A stretch of 5,298 bases of DNA from JAEUOS01 sp964470865 (GTDB lineage: Bacteria; Pseudomonadota; Gammaproteobacteria; Burkholderiales; JAEUOS01). The stretch lies in NCBI GenBank assembly GCA_964470865.1, contig CAYYFR010000320.1, forward strand, positions 1-5,298, written 5' to 3'. The notes under the pieces are model-generated. The model made no database searches, was not told where the DNA came from, and saw nothing but the letters and a program-made list of their open reading frames with translations. Position 1 is the first letter of the stretch, and each line of letters opens with the position of its first letter. Of this stretch, positions 4,136 through 5,298 are shown piece after piece. The position numbers and the translations under genes are program-made.

Positions 4136-4654
4136 ATGACAGCCATCAAGCCTTGTGAAGTACCGCTGGATTCGTTGCTCCGCAAGTACCAGGACGCCAA
4201 CGGCTATGCGGATTGCTATGTCACCGAGGTAGCGGGCGTGGTCTCGCAAGCGGCTTTCATCGAGGCTTTTTACACCTCGCCCTTGTTCAAGGTGGAGCGG
4301 GCAATCCTCAAGCATCTGGCATCGAAGCCATCGAGCGACGCCGAAGTCAGGCAGCTTGCCATCGGCAGCGTCGACCGTTTCGCGGCTTGGCGCGTGGAAG
4401 GGCAATCCGCATCAGAGTTGTTGTTGGCGGACTTCACCGGCCGCACCAGATCCTGGCTCATGGCCGCTCCAGCAGGTGGCGCCACCGAGTCCGTCGGCAC
4501 GCGTCTTTATTTCGGTTCGGCGGTCGTGGCGCGTTCGAATCGGGGAGGGCGGAAAGCCGGCATCGGCTGGCTTTTCGTCGCGCTCCTGGGCTTCCACCGG
4601 CTTTATTCGCGCTTGCTGTTGCGCGCTGCGGGCAAGCGCGTCCGGCCCGCCTGA
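4136..4654 (+). CDS. Conserved-looking hypothetical protein, 172 residues
   Basis: I do not recognise a named family, though the layout is like small SRPBCC/DUF2867-type proteins. Seen: an N-terminal part with CEVPLDSLLRKY and YADCYVTEVAGVVSQAAFIEAFYTSPLFKVER (24-55); a middle segment FAAWRVEG and LLLADFTGRTRSWLM (95-109); a strand GTRLYFGSAVV (121-131); and a hydrophobic, basic C-terminal helix GWLFVALLGFHRLYSRLLLRAAGKR (144-168). The helix may be amphipathic or membrane-associated; there is no signal peptide. The start ATG 4136 is chosen because similarity-like sequence begins there; the in-frame TTG at 4094 would add 14 unconvincing residues. The ribosome site is weak. Codon usage and motif clarity suggest a real, intact gene, in contrast to the relics before it. 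Function unknown. Confidence 0.72.
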   Translation: MTAIKPCEVPLDSLLRKYQDANGYADCYVTEVAGVVSQAAFIEAFYTSPLFKVERAILKHLASKPSSDAEVRQLAIGSVDRFAAWRVEGQSASELLLADFTGRTRSWLMAAPAGGATESVGTRLYFGSAVVARSNRGGRKAGIGWLFVALLGFHRLYSRLLLRAAGKRVRPA

Positions 4655-4824
4655 CGTTACACAAGCGCGAGCTGCGCATTGCGTTGCCAAATGATTCGCA
4701 AACCGAAGCGATGCGAGCATGGCCACCTGTGCGCCTTGTGCCGCGGCGCGGCCGTTGCAGATACATTCCTGCAGAACCAGCGCAAGTTCGACGCAAATAG
4801 CCGACCAACCACAAAGGAAGCCGC
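4655..4824. other. Intergenic spacer before the VOC gene
   Basis: No gene is supported here. It contains a 13-base odd palindrome, GCCGCG-G-CGCGGC (4740-4752). A possible but poor promoter is TTGTGC at 4736-4741 with TACATT at 4762-4767, spaced 20 bases apart. Either could serve the downstream gene. Confidence 0.4.
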
Positions 4825-5250
4825 ATGAATGAATTCCTGGCGATCGATCACATTCACCTGATCAGCCGCGACGCACTTGCCGCTGCGAAATGGTATTGCG
4901 ACATCTTCGATGGCGAGATCACCAATGTGCAGGAGGCGCTGCGCGGCGCAGCGCAGGTCGACGTGAAGGTCAACGGCCTGACGATCGTGATTCGCGGCCA
5001 GCGGCCTGGCGAAGAGCCGGCCGAGACCCGGCCGATGCGCCATTTCGATGCTTATTCCAGCCACGACGAATGGGGCATCGACCATTTCGGCTTTACCTAT
5101 CGCGGCGACCTGCGTGTTTTTTGCAACAAGCTCAAGCAAAAGGGTGTGAGCATGGCGGTGGAGCCATGGGAGTTCAAGCCCGGACTGGTGCTGTGCTACG
5201 TGGCCGCGCCCGATGGGGTAAGCATCGAGATTGTCCAGTCTGGCGCTTGA
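4825..5250 (+). CDS. VOC-family (glyoxalase/extradiol dioxygenase fold) protein
   Basis: A 141-residue protein of the vicinal-oxygen-chelate superfamily, whose paired beta-alpha-beta-beta-beta modules hold a divalent metal in glyoxalase I, extradiol dioxygenases and related enzymes. Seen: the first module begins AIDHIHLISRDALAAAKWYCDIFDGEI (6-32) and includes VKVNGLTIVIRG. The second begins WGIDHFGFTYRGDLRVFCNKLKQKGV (83-108) and ends VAAPDGVSIEIVQ (126-138). Candidate metal ligands are His9 or His11, His87 and Glu135. The length suits a single-domain, probably dimeric cytoplasmic member. The ribosome site AAGGA at 4814-4818, six bases ahead, fixes the start. The substrate cannot be told from sequence. 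It may be transcribed alone or with the preceding hypothetical gene, 170 bases upstream. Confidence 0.88.
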   Translation: MNEFLAIDHIHLISRDALAAAKWYCDIFDGEITNVQEALRGAAQVDVKVNGLTIVIRGQRPGEEPAETRPMRHFDAYSSHDEWGIDHFGFTYRGDLRVFCNKLKQKGVSMAVEPWEFKPGLVLCYVAAPDGVSIEIVQSGA

Positions 5251-5289
5251 AGCGGCAGCGGACGCGGTTCCGACTCACTGTAAAGCGCC
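5242..5289. repeat. Distant inverted repeat at the end of the VOC gene
   Basis: GGCGCTT (5242-5248) spans the stop region, and its complement AAGCGCC lies at 5283-5289, 34 bases apart. There is no T run inside the window. It may be part of a terminator continuing past the right edge, or chance. Confidence 0.25.
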
Positions 5290-5298
5290 GCCACCGAC

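Noticed and set aside
4525..4560. tRNA T-arm-like GTTCGAATC
   Set aside because: No matching acceptor, D or anticodon stems are found, and it lies inside a well-supported coding region.
4719..4837. Small plus-strand frame overlapping the VOC start
   Set aside because: It has no ribosome site and no similarity, and its overlap conflicts with the clear ribosome site of the VOC gene.
4657..5139. 160-codon minus-strand frame opposite the VOC gene
   Set aside because: It is the shadow of a well-supported VOC protein and has no domain of its own.

Overview
The window is GC-rich by eye and has the gene content of a proteobacterium, most likely a betaproteobacterium. I infer this from a TRAP-type dicarboxylate permease, a TerB-like protein of a type I associate with Burkholderiales-like genomes, and a relic of an EpsD-type peptidyl-prolyl isomerase, a family linked to exosortase/exopolysaccharide clusters in that group. 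It reads as an accessory or scar region: two toxin-antitoxin modules sit among broken ends of unrelated genes. A run of exactly 100 N (2427-2526) is a scaffold gap, so the distance between the two halves is unknown.

Left to right: the C-terminal third of a TRAP large permease (DctM) lies on the minus strand, cut off by an in-frame stop at 467-469 and running off the left edge. About 400 bases without a gene follow, holding several perfect short palindromes. Next is a TerB-like gene on the plus strand (871-1377). It converges, across a hairpin-rich spacer, on a minus-strand Phd/YefM-VapC module (vapB 2232-1969, vapC 1972-1562). That module has a very good sigma-70 promoter whose -10 box is embedded in tandem operator-like repeats.

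After the gap comes a plus-strand HigBA module (higB 2735-3019, higA 3016-3423). It has a palindromic operator candidate just before higB and a near-perfect Shine-Dalgarno inside the end of higB that favours the antitoxin. The two modules point away from the gap.

Behind higA two gene relics meet head-on. One is a minus-strand C-terminal piece of an isopenicillin-N-synthase-like 2-oxoglutarate/Fe(II) oxygenase with a one-base frameshift (about 3625-3497). The other is a plus-strand EpsD-like isomerase lacking its N-terminus and C-terminal end (about 3629-4069). The joint between them falls within a few bases of 3622-3635. Beyond it the sequence looks ordinary again: an intact gene of unknown function (4136-4654) and a VOC/glyoxalase-fold protein (4825-5250).

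The toxin-antitoxin modules probably work as independent, self-repressed stabilising or stress/phage-defence units. The other genes share no evident pathway. I see no transposase, integrase, attC site, tRNA or CRISPR array, so the cause of the rearrangements is not visible, though mobile DNA could be hidden in the gap. The most notable observation is the fused double relic right behind higBA.
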